A stretch of 64,000 nt of DNA from Daphnia pulex (GCF_021134715.1 NC_060022.1:3787001-3851000), one strand, 5' to 3'; shown: positions 34,831 through 46,555, counted from the stretch's first letter. Made by a program: numbers and translations. The notes: a model not told the origin generated them from the sequence alone.

Positions 34831-35070
34831 ATGGTTAACTGCATGGACACAAAGACAATTAACCAAAATAGCCTACTGGATGCATCTGCCGTTACACGTC
34901 GTAACCATCACCAAGGAACAGCTCAACAGCAACAGTTAAGTGAGCCACAGTTGAGTCCTCTCCAATGGGTAGATCCAAGCACCAAGCGAGTTATTCTTGG
35001 GGCCGTGATGGAAATCTTGAATGAAATCGGGTTAGATGCTTCACTTCGTGATACGGTCCAACTCAATTGA
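34831..35070 (+). CDS. Possible small ORF or terminal exon, unknown
   Basis: An open frame starting MVNCMDTKTINQNSLLDAS and ending SLRDTVQLN at 35070 (79 aa from the ATG at 34831). It has a Gln-rich middle (QQQQLSEPQL) and an amphipathic C-terminal helix (STKRVILGAVMEILNEIGLD), a texture more protein-like than neighbouring frames. No family is recognised, no promoter is seen, and it could be a last exon whose upstream exons lie elsewhere. AATAAA-like words follow near 35123 and 35155. Confidence 0.3.
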   Translation: MVNCMDTKTINQNSLLDASAVTRRNHHQGTAQQQQLSEPQLSPLQWVDPSTKRVILGAVMEILNEIGLDASLRDTVQLN

Positions 35071-35662
35071 CCGTTGAGATGAATTTCATACGCCTTGGTG
35101 TTTCTAAATCTGTTGAAAAGAATAAAATGCTCATTAGCTATGGTTTCAAGTGAAATAAAAGAAAATTTTTCCTAATACCTGGGCCACCAAGTCACATGTA
35201 ATGTAAGTGATGAAGGTTTGATGACGGAGAACTTGAGCGACAAGTTACATTAACAGTGTCTCTCGTCTGACGTCCAGTTCTTACTGACCGCAAGGGGATT
35301 GCTCGTGTACTGGTTTACATACGTCAGCTGCCGGCCTTGCATATCCACTTGAGAATGACGTCGGTTGGTAAGGAGATTTTGATTTGGTGGGTGTACCACT
35401 GCCGTGATGACTCCACCAGAACCAAGCCAACAAGGGCATGCCATAATAATGCCGTCTTGGAGCGCGTATACGTTCCGATGGCTGCTGGCAAACTAGTATT
35501 AGAAGTTCTTCTGGCTCTACTTTGGGTTCAGATTCTTCTTCTTTCTCAACGTTGAAAAGTCATCTCTAGCAAAATTAGAGATAGGATTTGATGTTGCCTA
35601 GATTATAACGAACCATTAGCGTCTTTTATGACTAAAACTATGTAGTCTAATTGAATGGAACT
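35071..35662. other. Intergenic; uncertain minus-strand frame
   Basis: About 590 bp. On the minus strand a frame of about 95 codons from near 35552 down to 35287 (begins VEKEEESEPKVEPEELL) is open, acidic at first and then Ser/Pro/Tyr-rich. It could be a downstream exon of the small gene at 35663-36740, but I could not find a join that keeps the phase, so it is not called. Confidence 0.3.
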
Positions 35663-36740
35663 TCACTTTCTTCTGTCAGCTATATTGTGGGAGCCACCTG
35701 TCAATTCAACAGCCACAGTCAGTTTCCTACAGGCTGCCAGTTTCTTCGATAAAGATTCGATTTTACAATTAATCAGTATTTGCGCCGATGTCGGTCGTAA
35801 CCCAAATATTCCAAATCCTGATAAAAACAAATAAAGAATGCCATTAATATATACATATTCAACAAAAATATATTTAAAAAAACAGAAACTAAACAGATTA
35901 CTATTTTTTGTCACTACTATTAATTTAATTAATTATTCATTTGTATGGTAAAACATGTTGGAACTGTGGGCATCGGTGAGATGTAAGACTAATCTAACAT
36001 TTAATCCTACTTCATATCTTTACTTGATTTGTACTTTAATTTCTTTATGTTCTTCAGTTTCACTTAGTATGTAAAAAGGTCTTTACTGGCTTTACACTCG
36101 GTGAGATCCTAGTAAAGAGCTAATAATGCTAAATACAGTTGGTTTTTTAATTTTAGAAAAAATCCTGCAGAAGATAAGTTTGAATTTGTCTGTCTGTGAT
36201 GATGCACTCACAATTAACCACCCCACAAAATTGCAACACACACTTTCTTTAGTCTAAATTTCTCGTTATGTAGAAAATGGTGCTTTCTCAAAATAGTTCA
36301 GAACACTTTTTCCATTAGAAGAATTTCCCTTGTCTTCTCTACTTCAACACCTACACAGTTAATCAAACATATATTCCAGAAACTTGGTGTGTAAAAAGAC
36401 ATGAGAAGATTAAAGCAATACCTGTTTCCACTTCTGGCTTCACACTTTGTAGTTCCACTGGTACTCCACGTTTCCCAACTAATAAAACAACAATTGTAGG
36501 TCTGGAACCTAAATAAAAGAAAAGAAACTATTACTATTAGCAGCTTCATAATTAACCTTAATTAAAGTTGTGATAGACACTAGATTTGACGACGTAACGT
36601 AAGCCATTCTTACCCGACAGCCCTCCACAGCGGGGATGATTGCCCGCCATGGCGCCATAGTATCTAGAAAAAAGCCGCCAATTAATCAGACAACAAGTTT
36701 TCATGAAAGCCGCGAGATGGCGACTCGACCATTTCGCCAT
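35663..36740 (-). CDS. Possible small three-exon protein, unknown
   Basis: Unrecognised. Exons 36740-36614, 36508-36422 and 35817-35663 join with phase 1 at both introns to give 122 aa from the ATG at 36740, or 92 aa from the in-frame ATG at 36650. Donors GTAAG and GTATTG and pyrimidine-rich acceptors are normal. Visible pieces: basic start MAKWSSRHLAAFMKTCC, a Cys/Gly turn (NHPRCGGLSG), hydrophobic TIVVLLVGKRGVPVEL, and C-terminal SLSKKLAACRKLTVAVELTG. The start codon lies in an AAATGGCGAAATGG-like context common near promoters. A further exon beyond a possible donor at 35697 cannot be excluded. The phase agreement favours a real gene; lack of any known family limits confidence. Confidence 0.4.
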
Positions 36741-37137
36741 CTAGGGAGGGGCATAGAAGTTAGTACACCGTTAACGGTTTAACGGCACGCCATAACCTTC
36801 AATAATAACGTTAAAAAAAGGTTAGATCTATTGTCACGACATATGTCGTGGCGCGACGGTCAAAACTGTCTATTGTCACGACATCTGTCGTGGCAATAAA
36901 GAGAAAATTGTCTATTGCCACGATACGCCTATACTTCCTCTCTGATCTCTCATATCGTGACAATAACACGAATTTTGTCTATTGCCACGACATGCGTTTT
37001 CGTACTAAGTTCCACAGAAGATGTTTAGGAAAACTACTAAATAGGGTAAAACTACATGTGCATAATTCCCGCATCAATTTTCTTGTCAATTATCCCGTGA
37101 AACTCAACCTTTGTTGTAATCTCCAAATAAAAAATTA

Positions 37138-37212
37138 CCCTCTCGACGGAGAATCGAACGCCATGCTATCGCATGGTGGCATTCATCGCTGACCATTCGG
37201 CTACCACTGCTG
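37138..37212 (-). other. tRNA-like pol III promoter sequence (SINE-type head)
   Basis: On the minus strand TAGCCGAATGGTCAGCG (A-box-like, about 37203-37187) is followed by GGCGTTCGATTCTCC (B-box-like, 37162-37148), at tRNA-like spacing. A TTTTTT run, a pol III terminator, follows shortly after near 37128. The arms do not fold into a clean cloverleaf that I can verify, so this is a tRNA-derived sequence or SINE head rather than a sure tRNA gene. Confidence 0.5.
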
Positions 37213-37241
37213 AAATGTTATTGTAAAAAACTTGACATAGA

Positions 37242-37310
37242 TAACCTAACCTAACCTAACCTAACCTAACCTAACCTAACCTAACCTAACCTAACCTAAC
37301 CTAACCTAAC
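37242..37310 (+). repeat. Interstitial telomeric repeat (CCTAA)n / (TTAGG)n
   Basis: About 13-14 perfect head-to-tail copies of CCTAA. TTAGG is the ancestral arthropod telomere repeat. The tract is not at a chromosome end here: it lies between the arms of the inverted repeat. Confidence 0.95.
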
Positions 37311-37527
37311 ATGCGTGAATGTCGAATTTTAAAAAAATATATGTCGTGGCAATAGACAAATTTCGTGTTATTGCCACGATATGAGAGATCAGAGAGGAAG
37401 TATAGGCGTATCGTGGCGTGTCGTGGCAATAGACAATTTTCTCTTTATTGCCACGACAGATGTCGTGACAATAGACAGTTTTGACCGTCGCGCCACGACA
37501 TCATGTCGTGGCAATAGATTTAACCTT

Positions 37528-38837
37528 AAAAAGTTATTAAACAGTTTAAAACATTTCTTCGAATACTCCACCCTAGATGGCGAAGTCGTCGAGCTTACTA
37601 CTGGTTCATTTTCAACTCATTTTAATGTGCGCATCACTGAGTTGTTCGTGAATTAAATCAAGGTTTTTGCGATTGGAATTGGCAAAACAACTTGCGTTAC
37701 TATTACCGCTATTTAGCCTATTACCTAAGTTACATTTTCCGTAAAATGTGGCACGAACGGCTTGGCATAGCTGACGGGCTTGTTACCTGTGGTTTCGGAT
37801 AAATGAATGCACTTTCTTTCATTTCCCCGATCGAGAAAGTAGGAGCAGGTCCAGTTTCAGTCATTTAGCCCACACTGCGACATAATCAGTGCAAATTGAA
37901 CAAGCCAGTCAGGAAAAAAAAACTGAACTAGAAAATAGATCTTAATTCAATTTAGAGTTCGTCAGACAAAGGATTCAGAAAGAAAGTGACTCGGAAAAAT
38001 GTTGTGTGTATTTATTCATTTTCAGCGGGGGCTTGCTCGTTTATGATGGGAATATATTATGGGATATAGAACAGACTTTTGGGTGTGTTAATACTGTCTG
38101 GGATAGGTTATGGAATAGTTCTGCATGTCACTATGTGCGTATATTTATATGTGCGAGCAAGTCGTTCTACAACTCTCTCTAGTAATAATAATAACGTGCT
38201 GCTAAGTGCGTAACTTTCAAAAATAAAAAAACCCAAAAAGAACAAAAAAACCAGCGATTTGGTTTTTAAAAAAAGTGAAAGAAGGAAGAGAAAGGGAATA
38301 ACAAAAGGAAACAAAATCTTATGCTTGTTGTGCGATGCGTGTAGAGTGGTCGACTGGTTAATAAATTGGAAGAGAAGAGACCGCGGGAGATTTGAAAACG
38401 CCGTTAAAAAAAAGTTAATATGGTACAGTTCACGAACACCGGACAAAAGAGTACAACATCAGTTAGTATACAAAACGTATTTATAGGATTGGGATGAATG
38501 ACTTTTTCACCGTGTTTGTCTAAAGTGCAGATTTTCGTCCGATTATACTTTTGGGGGACCTATTATTCATTTGAAAGATCTGCAGGAATGTAACAAACAG
38601 AAATCCATTATTCACCATTTCAAAAAGCGAAGAGAATTATTTAGAAAAAAATCGTGGGGAGAAACAATGGAAAAAAAACGACACTATGATGAATGAGTGA
38701 GTGATTCATGAAATTATATACCCTGCCAAATAACATAGGGATCTGCTTGATTATGTGTCGATTAATATGGCTTAATGTGATGTATACACAAACAGTTTTT
38801 CGCCCCAACGCGCAGCGATCAGAGCCATTAACGATCA
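37528..38837. other. Intergenic plus probable 3' UTR of CPAP1-type gene
   Basis: About 1.3 kb. A minus-strand AATAAA near 38012 could end a long 3' UTR of the chitin-binding gene whose stop is at 38838. Poly(A)-rich plus strand at 38220-38410. A 112-codon minus frame (38446-38108) is rich in Leu/Phe from poly(A) runs and is not called. Confidence 0.35.
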
Positions 38838-41800
38838 TCATTGAGCCGAGGAAGAGGCCAGCGTGATGGGGTTCCTTGGCCGGACGACAAACGAGCGGAT
38901 GTCGTCGCTATTATTGCTGCCGGCACTATCGGTCGCTTCAGTTGGAAACACATTAACCGGTTTCAGTTTACCGGTGATAACGGTCGCAATGTGACGTCCA
39001 TCCTGTTGGGGTGTTGGGGGGAACGTGTCAAAGTGATTGTTATTAGTGCTGGCGGACGTTTGGTAATTTATGGAAGATGACGCTGCTGTGGGCGTGACCG
39101 ACGACTCCCATTCGCGGTGCTGGGTCGGTTCAAACTCGAAAGGCGAACTGGAGGAAGGTCCGGTCGACGAAAGTAACAAGGAAGGCCGCATCGGAACGGA
39201 CATTTTGACCAATTCCGACGGCCGGAAAGTGTCGCTTCTACTGTTGTGAAGTGGAATGATGATCGGGGAAGGTTGAGTCGGCCACGGTGTCTGAGGTCGA
39301 ACAGTTTGCAGTGGCCGAGTGACCGGCTGCTGCTGGGATCTCTGATTGGTGTACGGCAGATGCTGATTGGTGGAAGGATGCGGCTCCAGCGGCAGCAAGA
39401 TTGAGAGCGGAATTAACTTCTGCGGCTGCACTAATAGCGGCGTATTCCGCAACGCAGGAGATTTCTGCTGTAACGGATGGGTTGTTGTTGGAGCAGGTGA
39501 GCGCGCTGCTGGCGGTGCAGGTCGAGTCAGGACACTGGTCACCTGATAATCCGATCCGCCGGTCAGGACCACTTGGTATGCGGGAGTTGGGTACGCCGTT
39601 GGGTACGCCGTTGGGTACGCCGCCGTCTGATAGGACGCTGTTTGATAGGACGGAGAAGAGGCCGCACCCACAGCCGATGAAGTAGAGTAGTAATATTGTT
39701 GTTTCTTCAGTTGTTTCGGCTTGGTGCTGCCGTAAGTATAACCGGCGGGAGTAGTGACCCAGGGCTTTTTCACGTAGACGGTCGTCTTGGTTGCCTGGTA
39801 AGGTGATGGTAATTTGGGCTGCTGTTTCGTTGTGGCATAGATCGTCGTTGGAGTAGGTTTCGGCGGAGCCGCATACGTCGTCTTTTGTTGAACCGGTCGG
39901 ATAGGAGGACTGCTGTAGTGTACAGCGGTGCTCACCGGAAGCTGGATGGGTCGGCTAGTGGTGGAAATGTGAACGATTGAATTTGGATTACTAGTACTCG
40001 GGAAAGGTTTCCAGTAGATGCTGTTCTTCTCCTCCTGTTCCTGTTGTTCTTTCGATACGCTAAGTAAAGAGCTCGGAACAAATGGAGGTGTAGGACGTTC
40101 AGGTTGGCGTCCAAATTGACGTTCTGGTTGTCGCTCGAACTGGCGTTCGGGTTGACGTTCGGGTTGTCTTTCGGGTTGTCTTTCGGGTTGTCTTTCGGGT
40201 TGACGTTCGGGTTGACGTTCGGGTTGACGTTCAGGTTGACGTTCGGGTTGACGTTCGGGTTGATGTTCGGGTTGACGTTCAAATTGACGCTCCGGTTGAC
40301 GACCGAATTGGCGTTCAAATTGGCGTTCAAATTGGCGTTCAAATTGGCGTTCGAATTGGCGTTCAGGTTGGCGCTCAGGTTGGCGCTCAGGTTGGCGCTC
40401 GGATGGTCTGTCGGGTTGTCGTTCGGGTTGACGTTCTTGGTGGGTATTGGGTTCAATACGAATACTGGAACGGTCATTTGAAGGACTTTTGCTGGTGGGG
40501 TTTGACCTGAAACCCTGGAACGGATGCGACTCCAGCTCTTGCTGATTTATTGGCTTGCGGTTATTATTCGGCTTGGTTCGCAGGTAACCCGAGCCTCTCG
40601 TTTTATTGAGAATGTGCAATTGTGCACCCCAAGCGATATTGTTAAGGAAGTCAGGATCCTGGGCCAGCAGCAACCACTTATCCGGCAACAACGACGTTGA
40701 TATGGGATACTCTTCTTTACTCTTCAAATTATCGCGGCCGTAATCGGATGAGGACTCATATCGGCTGGACGGCGACGTCACAGTGGGTGACCACGGGTCT
40801 CGGCTAACGTCAGTCCCCGAAGTGGACGCCAGTGTTTTGAAAGGCGACTCGTAGAACGGGACCGTGACGTCAGGAGCTCTCGGTCGATTACCGGGAACCC
40901 AATCCGTTCCGGCTCGAGTCGTCTTGAAGTTGGCCGTGTCAGATGGTTTCGACAGCGGAATATGTCGCGACGCCCATTCCTGGAACGTCGGTTCCGACAC
41001 TTCGCGCTTGTCGAATCGAGCGAAAGATGGCGTCGGCGTCGGCTCCTGGAAATACGGCGAACTGCTACTGCGTTCGGCGGCGGCGGCGACTTGCGGTTGG
41101 GTTGATCCTTCCAGTCGGCGATCTATATAAATTAGTGTCACAGCAATCATGCAATTAGGGCTTTTTCTTTTGTAACCAACACAAAAAAAAGGGGGCCACA
41201 AATTAGGCTCCGACGGAGGAGGGCGGAGAACCGCTTATTATTTATTGTGATGGCGATGTCTTAAATACGAACCTTGAGGTTGTTGCTCGTGCCGTTGGAT
41301 GACATCTTTGTTGAGCGGGTACAGTCCAACGGATTTGGAACAGTCGACATTGAACCACCAGTCGCAAACGCTGTTGTCCGGGGTAATGTTATTTGTGTCA
41401 ACAACAAACAAGAAAAAGAAGAAAAAGAAAAAAAGAAAAGAGGGGGGGAATGAATGAGATTTGGTGGAAATCAAATATTTAAGTCAATTCAATTATACGT
41501 ACAAGAAGCGCTGATGGTAGAGCGTCCCGTTCGGACAGAGGAACGACGTTTTCTTGTTGTCACGACAAACGTGGAAAACCTGCAAATTTGGGCAAACGAC
41601 ATCATTGTTTAACATTCCATCGACGTCACACCCCATTTTTTTGAATAATAAGTGATTAGATTTAAGCTGCTGCTTTTTTCGTGGAATTTATTTTAGGGAT
41701 ATTGTTTTTGAGAAATGCTGCGCCATTTCGCCCCAAAAAGCCAACGGACGCAAGGCCTTTCAGTCGTCGGAAAAGATGGGTAATATTGCACGTATACACC

Positions 41801-44662
41801 CGCCGCTGTGCTTATTGTTGTGTGCATAGGCCTGTATCCACGCATCGTAGACTCTGCGCTTATACATTAGATGAGATGAACGTGTCTGAGCGCCATTATT
41901 AACGAAGATTCATAGAGCTTTCCTACGTGACGTCGGCCAAATGACTTTCTAATGCACGAAGAGGAGCCAGTAGCTATACACAAACTATAGACGTCCTAAT
42001 ACAAACAGCTTATATCTCTCCCTTCCTTAATGAACGTTATAGAAACATCACGGCCCACTCGTTATTATATGTGTGTTGTGGGCGTTTCCTATCATCAGCA
42101 AGGCAGCACTGCACGGCTTCGGCAGAAAAATTTTGTTTCCCGGTAATATTTTCTTCAATGCCGTTGTTGCGCGCTCTGATCCGATTTGCGATATTATAAC
42201 TCGCCCGAAAAAAAAAAAAATTGTTTGACAGAAACATGCATAAAATTACATTATACATTATGCATCGGTCGTTGCTGTACAACGGAGCAGCTGATCGAAT
42301 GATTCCGGGGGTTTGAATATTTACGATAAAATGTGTAGAGATTCTGAAATGAAAAATATAAAATTCGGTTATTCGGTTCCCCCTTTTTTTTATTATTATT
42401 ATTTGGTCTTCCGCGGAAGTTGAATAAAATAACAAGCCAAAAGGGTCGCACATCTCGATCGATAAAGCAGCGCCCTATAAAGCTTAGACTCTGAGTCTAT
42501 GTGGGTGTGTGTCCGGATGTGTGTAAAGAGGGGGGAGTAAAAAAAAAACGGAACCGACGGAAGAAAGATCACTGAAAAGATATACACAGACAGCACTCAT
42601 CCTATCTTCTTTTTGTGATGCCCTTATTTTCTAATAATACAACAGTCATTCCCTTTTCACCAGTGATATAGGTACAATAATACAAGGCTCAACTATATGT
42701 TTGTATATGTGTGTGTAGATGATAGTAATAATACAAGCATAGACCTATAGACTGTCGCCATTGAAAAAGTAGCTAGCTCCTTTGCAACGGGTTGGAAAAA
42801 GGGAAATGTAAAATTGGATCGAAAGTAATAGGTCTACTCTATTGAAAAAGCTCAAGAGCTCTTTTCCCCTGTCTGGGATTTACATGGTATACATGTCAAA
42901 ATGTATACACAACTTATTATTATTATACTAGTGGCTACTCTACTCTTGTATACAACATGGAGAGACACAAAAGCCGATGACGATACGAAAAGGGAAAAAT
43001 AAAAATTGAATTTTGATTTTTTTTTTTGATTTTCTTCATCATTTTCTTTGCTGGCTTGTTTTCCTCCTTTTTATCTCTATATACACGGCCGAACGTAGTC
43101 AACCGAAATGGAATTGAAATTGGATTATAGAGCCATCGCCAGAGCCCTGGTCATCATAGATATATACGTATTTCCCATGTCCAGTCGGAATTGACTTTGG
43201 CGCACATGATCTCCCAAGATTTCTTCAATTCCACATCGTTTTTTCTTCTTCTTCTTTTTCTTTTTCTATGGCTTTATGGACAGATAGATAAGAGTCCAGC
43301 GTATATAATTGGACGCAATGTTCAGCCAAAGCGAACCCAAATAAGAAGGTCGAAGCTTTGGCGGCGGATATCGATTGTCGTTGCGTCTTGTGTACATCAA
43401 TAACGACCAATATAAGACCGACTCGAATCGAGAAAGGCGACTCGTGTTCAACATATTTGTTGCCCCCCCCCCCCATGTTGTTACGCAGTAAAGAACACAT
43501 TATTATCTACACGGAGCAGAACGTCTACATATTGTCCTTTTCTCGTTGTACACCATCGGAGAAAGTCACCCGTGTTTGACATGGATTTCCCTTGAAAGAA
43601 AAGAGAGGCGCAGAGGAGAGAGATCAAAGAGGACAACAGCAACAAACGACAAGTCTATGTGTCTCTTTCCCTAGCTAGCTAGCTCAAACTTTTGTCTTAC
43701 GCATTGGAAAGTCACGCGGCGAACGGCCCCTGCCGATGTCCGAAGTGCAGCGGCGGCAGCCATAGTCCAACCCCAAAAGACCCCTGGAAAGTTTCATACG
43801 CTCGGTTGGGCATCAGCTATATAATATGCCCATGCATCGTTGGTCGGTGATGTGTCCCTTATTCGTTCGACGTCAAAAAAAGAGAGACAAAAAATGTCCC
43901 TCGACGACGTTTGAACGAAACAAGAAATGGTAATAGGTCCGTCAGCCCTCACAAGAAGACTCTTTGAGAAACTGTTGGTACTTATTTCGTTTTTTGTTTG
44001 TATTTGATGCGTAAGAAGTTGATTTTTGGTGACGCATTCGACTTGAAAAAAATATAAAACCTCGTCAAACTCAAGTCGAGTGTGTATATAGTACACGTTG
44101 CAGCCTAACCTACAAACACACGAAATTGGATAGATGCAGCTTTTACCGGAAGAAAAGTTTCGCCTTTTTTTTGGTTTGATTATCGAATTGTAGACGAGAA
44201 TTAATGAAATTTGACGGAATTGACGCCATCAACCTCCCGTCGTCACGCTGGACTTGTTTGAGAGCTATACACACGAGCGCAACCAAAAGTTTTGCGACTT
44301 TTTTTAATCATCTCATGTTGGATATATCAAAGGTTTTCTATAAATAATCAATAGCTTTGCGTGTGCTGTGCGTGGATAAGAGTGTCGGTCGGAAAAGAGA
44401 GAGAGAGAGAGGGTGGGGGTAGGATTGAAGGACTAATTACCTGGCAACCAGTTTCTGGATCGGCGAAGAATCCCGGGTAATCTTGTTGGTCGCATTGGAA
44501 CCGAAGCGTGGCGGGAACGCGCGACGCTACCGGATAGTCAACGCCGGGAACACCGGGCACGATGTCGGGCAATCGGTTACCGGCGAATGTCGTCCTCGTT
44601 CCGGCCGCTTCGCTGGATCCGATTACAGCCATAGAAATCAACAGCAGCCACATCACCATCAT
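38838..44662 (-). CDS. CPAP1-type chitin-binding (CBM14) protein with ERQP repeat
   Basis: Secreted cuticular protein analogous to peritrophins with a single chitin-binding domain. Four coding exons: 44662-44441, 41579-41503, 41370-41273, 41122-38838; phases 0, 2, 1; 893 aa. Signal peptide MMVMWLLLISMAVIGSSEA. The CBM14 domain is assembled across exons 1-3: FQCDQQDYPGFFADPETGCQ, VFHVCRDN, FLCPNGTLYHQRF, VCDWWFNVDC, giving the six conserved cysteines. The last exon (2.3 kb) is a low-complexity tail rich in Ser, Pro, Thr, Gln, Tyr, with about 30 copies of a four-residue ERQP/ERQF unit (40440-40097) and YPTAYPT-type tandem units. Such tails are thought to be matrix-forming. The 2.9-kb first intron is the longest in the window. 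A start further upstream (44779) would place the signal peptide inside the protein and is unlikely. Confidence 0.85.
40097..40440 (-). repeat. 12-bp coding minisatellite (ERQP repeat)
   Basis: Tandem 12-bp units (plus-strand form TTGACGTTCGGG with variants) encode ERQP, with blocks of ERQF and single RQPD, RQPEH and FGRQ variants. Near-identical neighbouring units point to slippage or unequal exchange, so copy number probably varies among individuals. Confidence 0.9.
41580..44440. other. First intron of CPAP1-type gene
   Basis: 2.86 kb intron. Contains a poly(C) run (about 43466-43475), poly(T) at 43017-43026 and several CT/GA-rich stretches; no exon or gene seen on either strand. It may hold regulatory sites, but none can be named. 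Confidence 0.45.
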
Positions 44663-44694
44663 GTTCGACCATGTCCGTGAGCCGAAACCTCCAT
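44659..44694 (-). promoter_or_regulatory. Upstream ORF overlapping the CPAP1 start codon
   Basis: A 11-codon upstream frame (ATG at 44694) ends in a TGA that overlaps the proposed start codon in an ATGA arrangement. A second upstream ATG in another frame lies between. The exon begins after a good acceptor (TTTTTTTCTAG, boundary at 44703). Could lower or gate translation if this is the true leader. Confidence 0.4.
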
Positions 44695-46322
44695 CGTACG
44701 ATACTAGAAAAAAAGAAATAAAAATTACAAACGTATAATGAACCGCCAGCATGATGTATCGCTTTGATGTATAAATCAAGAAAATTCATTCACAAAAATT
44801 TGAGAAAAAGAATCTTATTTTTTTCCAGGAAAGGAAAAAAACCAAACAAGATGGAATATCAATTAGAGGTGTCGGTTGAGAGAGAGAGAGGACCCAGACG
44901 CCCGAGTTTTTTCCCTGGAAAATGAACGAAGGGAGTATATAATCTCTAGTGGTGGTGGTATAGAGTAGACCATCCGTTACGGTACTGTTACAACCGGGGC
45001 TGAGAGTAATGATCATTACTTCTATCTTGATGATAACGAAAAAACAAAAAACAAGGACGGCCTATTCCATCATTCTGCCGTAAGAGCTCCAGGAGCAATG
45101 GGGCACAAGTTTGCAGGATGTTATTAGATGTTCCTTATTACTATCTGTTTCTCCCTATGATTCGAGGGGGGAGGTGTAACGTAGAAAATACGGAGAAGAA
45201 AAAAAAGTCGATGGATGAAAATGAAAAACATCCAACAGATGGTTCCATACTCACACATGAAGCTTTGACTCTCTCTCTGTCCCTGTGTGGGTCTCTCGGT
45301 CGACGTGGTCTAAATTGCCGAGTACTAGTGACCCACAGAAGCAGTTGCACAACTAGCGACTTATGGTGATGCGTGTACTAAAACACACAGCAGCAGAGCT
45401 CGGCTAATGCTGCTGCCCAGACTCACAGCAGCAGGACCGTTACGCTCGGATGATCACTTGGCCAGCAACACACACACTAGTCCAACCCCAAGAAACTTTT
45501 TTTCTTCTTTTTTCCAGCCAGGGATGTATAGTGTGTGTGTGTGTTTATTCGACCCACTTGGACTGTGCAGCAGCAGAGCCGGTCCACAAGTGTGAGACCG
45601 TTCCCGCAGAATTCTCCTATCCTCCGTGTAACGAAGTAAACTACGCTCTCTCTCGATGTGTTTCTCGAGACCTAATAATAATTACGAGACGCAGTCCCAC
45701 ATTCGTTATTCTCCAGAGGTGCAGATGATTTAGTCGGGCCATCGCACAGTCACTGCACGGGGCGTTTATTTTTCTTTTTTCTTCTTTTTCGTGGGCTTTC
45801 ATGTGAATATTCGCTCGGTCGGGGAAAGAAATTGAAACAATTCACGCTCCGTGTTTTTCTTTCGAAAAAGCTAGGAGATGTGCTGTATAACTGTTGTTTG
45901 TTTGGGTACGTACGCAACCTATGCCATTGCGTAAACATTCAATTAGCCCCTTTCCTGGAAATGTTTTCGAATTCCTGCGAACAAGATTCGATTATCTCTC
46001 GTGTGAAATCATTCAGAGACACGCAGTCGGGAGTGTCACCGCGCCCTTTCATTCCATTTTCCTCCCAAAATAACAACAAATAATTATTCGTGGGTTATAG
46101 CTCTCAAAAGTTGTTCTCTTGACAATCTGTGTGGGTTTAATCTCGAAAGGGTTCAGACTTTTTTTTTTTTACAGACTCACAAGAAATGTTTATGTTCGCC
46201 CATCTAATTTTAAACTAAATTAAAAACTAAATAAATAAACTCCTAGTCCTCTATGTACTATACCTTTACGTAGTTCTTAGTGTTTGGATGGCTTCCCCAA
46301 CAAAAACTACCTAGTGACTTTT

Positions 46323-46555
46323 TTACATGGATGATGTTGGACAAGAAATCGCTGAGATGCTTGAAATGATCTCTTCATCATTTTCCTCTAATTCGACCAT
46401 GGTGGCCTGAGCCTGGCCTCTGACAAGATAGAAAGCTATGTCTGTGTCAGTCTCTACTAGCATTTTACACTACAAAATGATTCACACTCAGGTTTAAAAA
46501 ATTAAGACAAACATACCTGCCAAAATAGTAGAATGTCAGTTGTGAAGTGTACATA
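46323..46555 (-). pseudogene. Orphan spliced coding fragment, unknown
   Basis: Two short minus-strand exons, 46555-46517 and 46469-46323, are separated by a 47-bp GTATGT...TTTTGTAG intron and join in phase 0 to give 61 open codons ending ...EENDEEIISSISAISCPTSS-M-stop. The text of the fragment (DIAFYLVRGQAQATMVELEE) is far more protein-like than the surrounding low-complexity frames. I do not recognise it and see no upstream exons, so a 3' gene fragment, a captured exon or a tiny gene are all possible. Confidence 0.35.

Larger units (their letters stand above)
36815..37527. repeat. Long inverted repeat enclosing tRNA-like and telomeric sequence
   Basis: Left arm about 36815-36992 is the near-perfect reverse complement of right arm about 37340-37527. 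Both arms are themselves built from repeats of TGTCGTGGCAATAGACA and its inverse, so small palindromes (for example CACGACATATGTCGTG) sit inside the large one. The 350-bp middle holds a tRNA-like pol III promoter and a (CCTAA)n tract, listed separately. It looks like a structured mobile or fold-back element; no coding capacity. Confidence 0.85.

Noticed and set aside
37138-37212. Functional tRNA gene
   Set aside because: A- and B-box-like sequences are present but I could not fold matching acceptor and T arms, so it is listed only as tRNA-like.
36845-37571. CRISPR-like array suggested by repeated TGTCGTGGCAATAGACA units
   Set aside because: Units occur in both orientations with irregular spacing within an inverted repeat in animal DNA; not a CRISPR array.
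39932-40477. 181-codon minus-strand frame of Asn/Val/Pro repeats and the 125-codon plus-strand GLTFGLSF frame
   Set aside because: Both are shadows of the ERQP-coding minisatellite in other frames.
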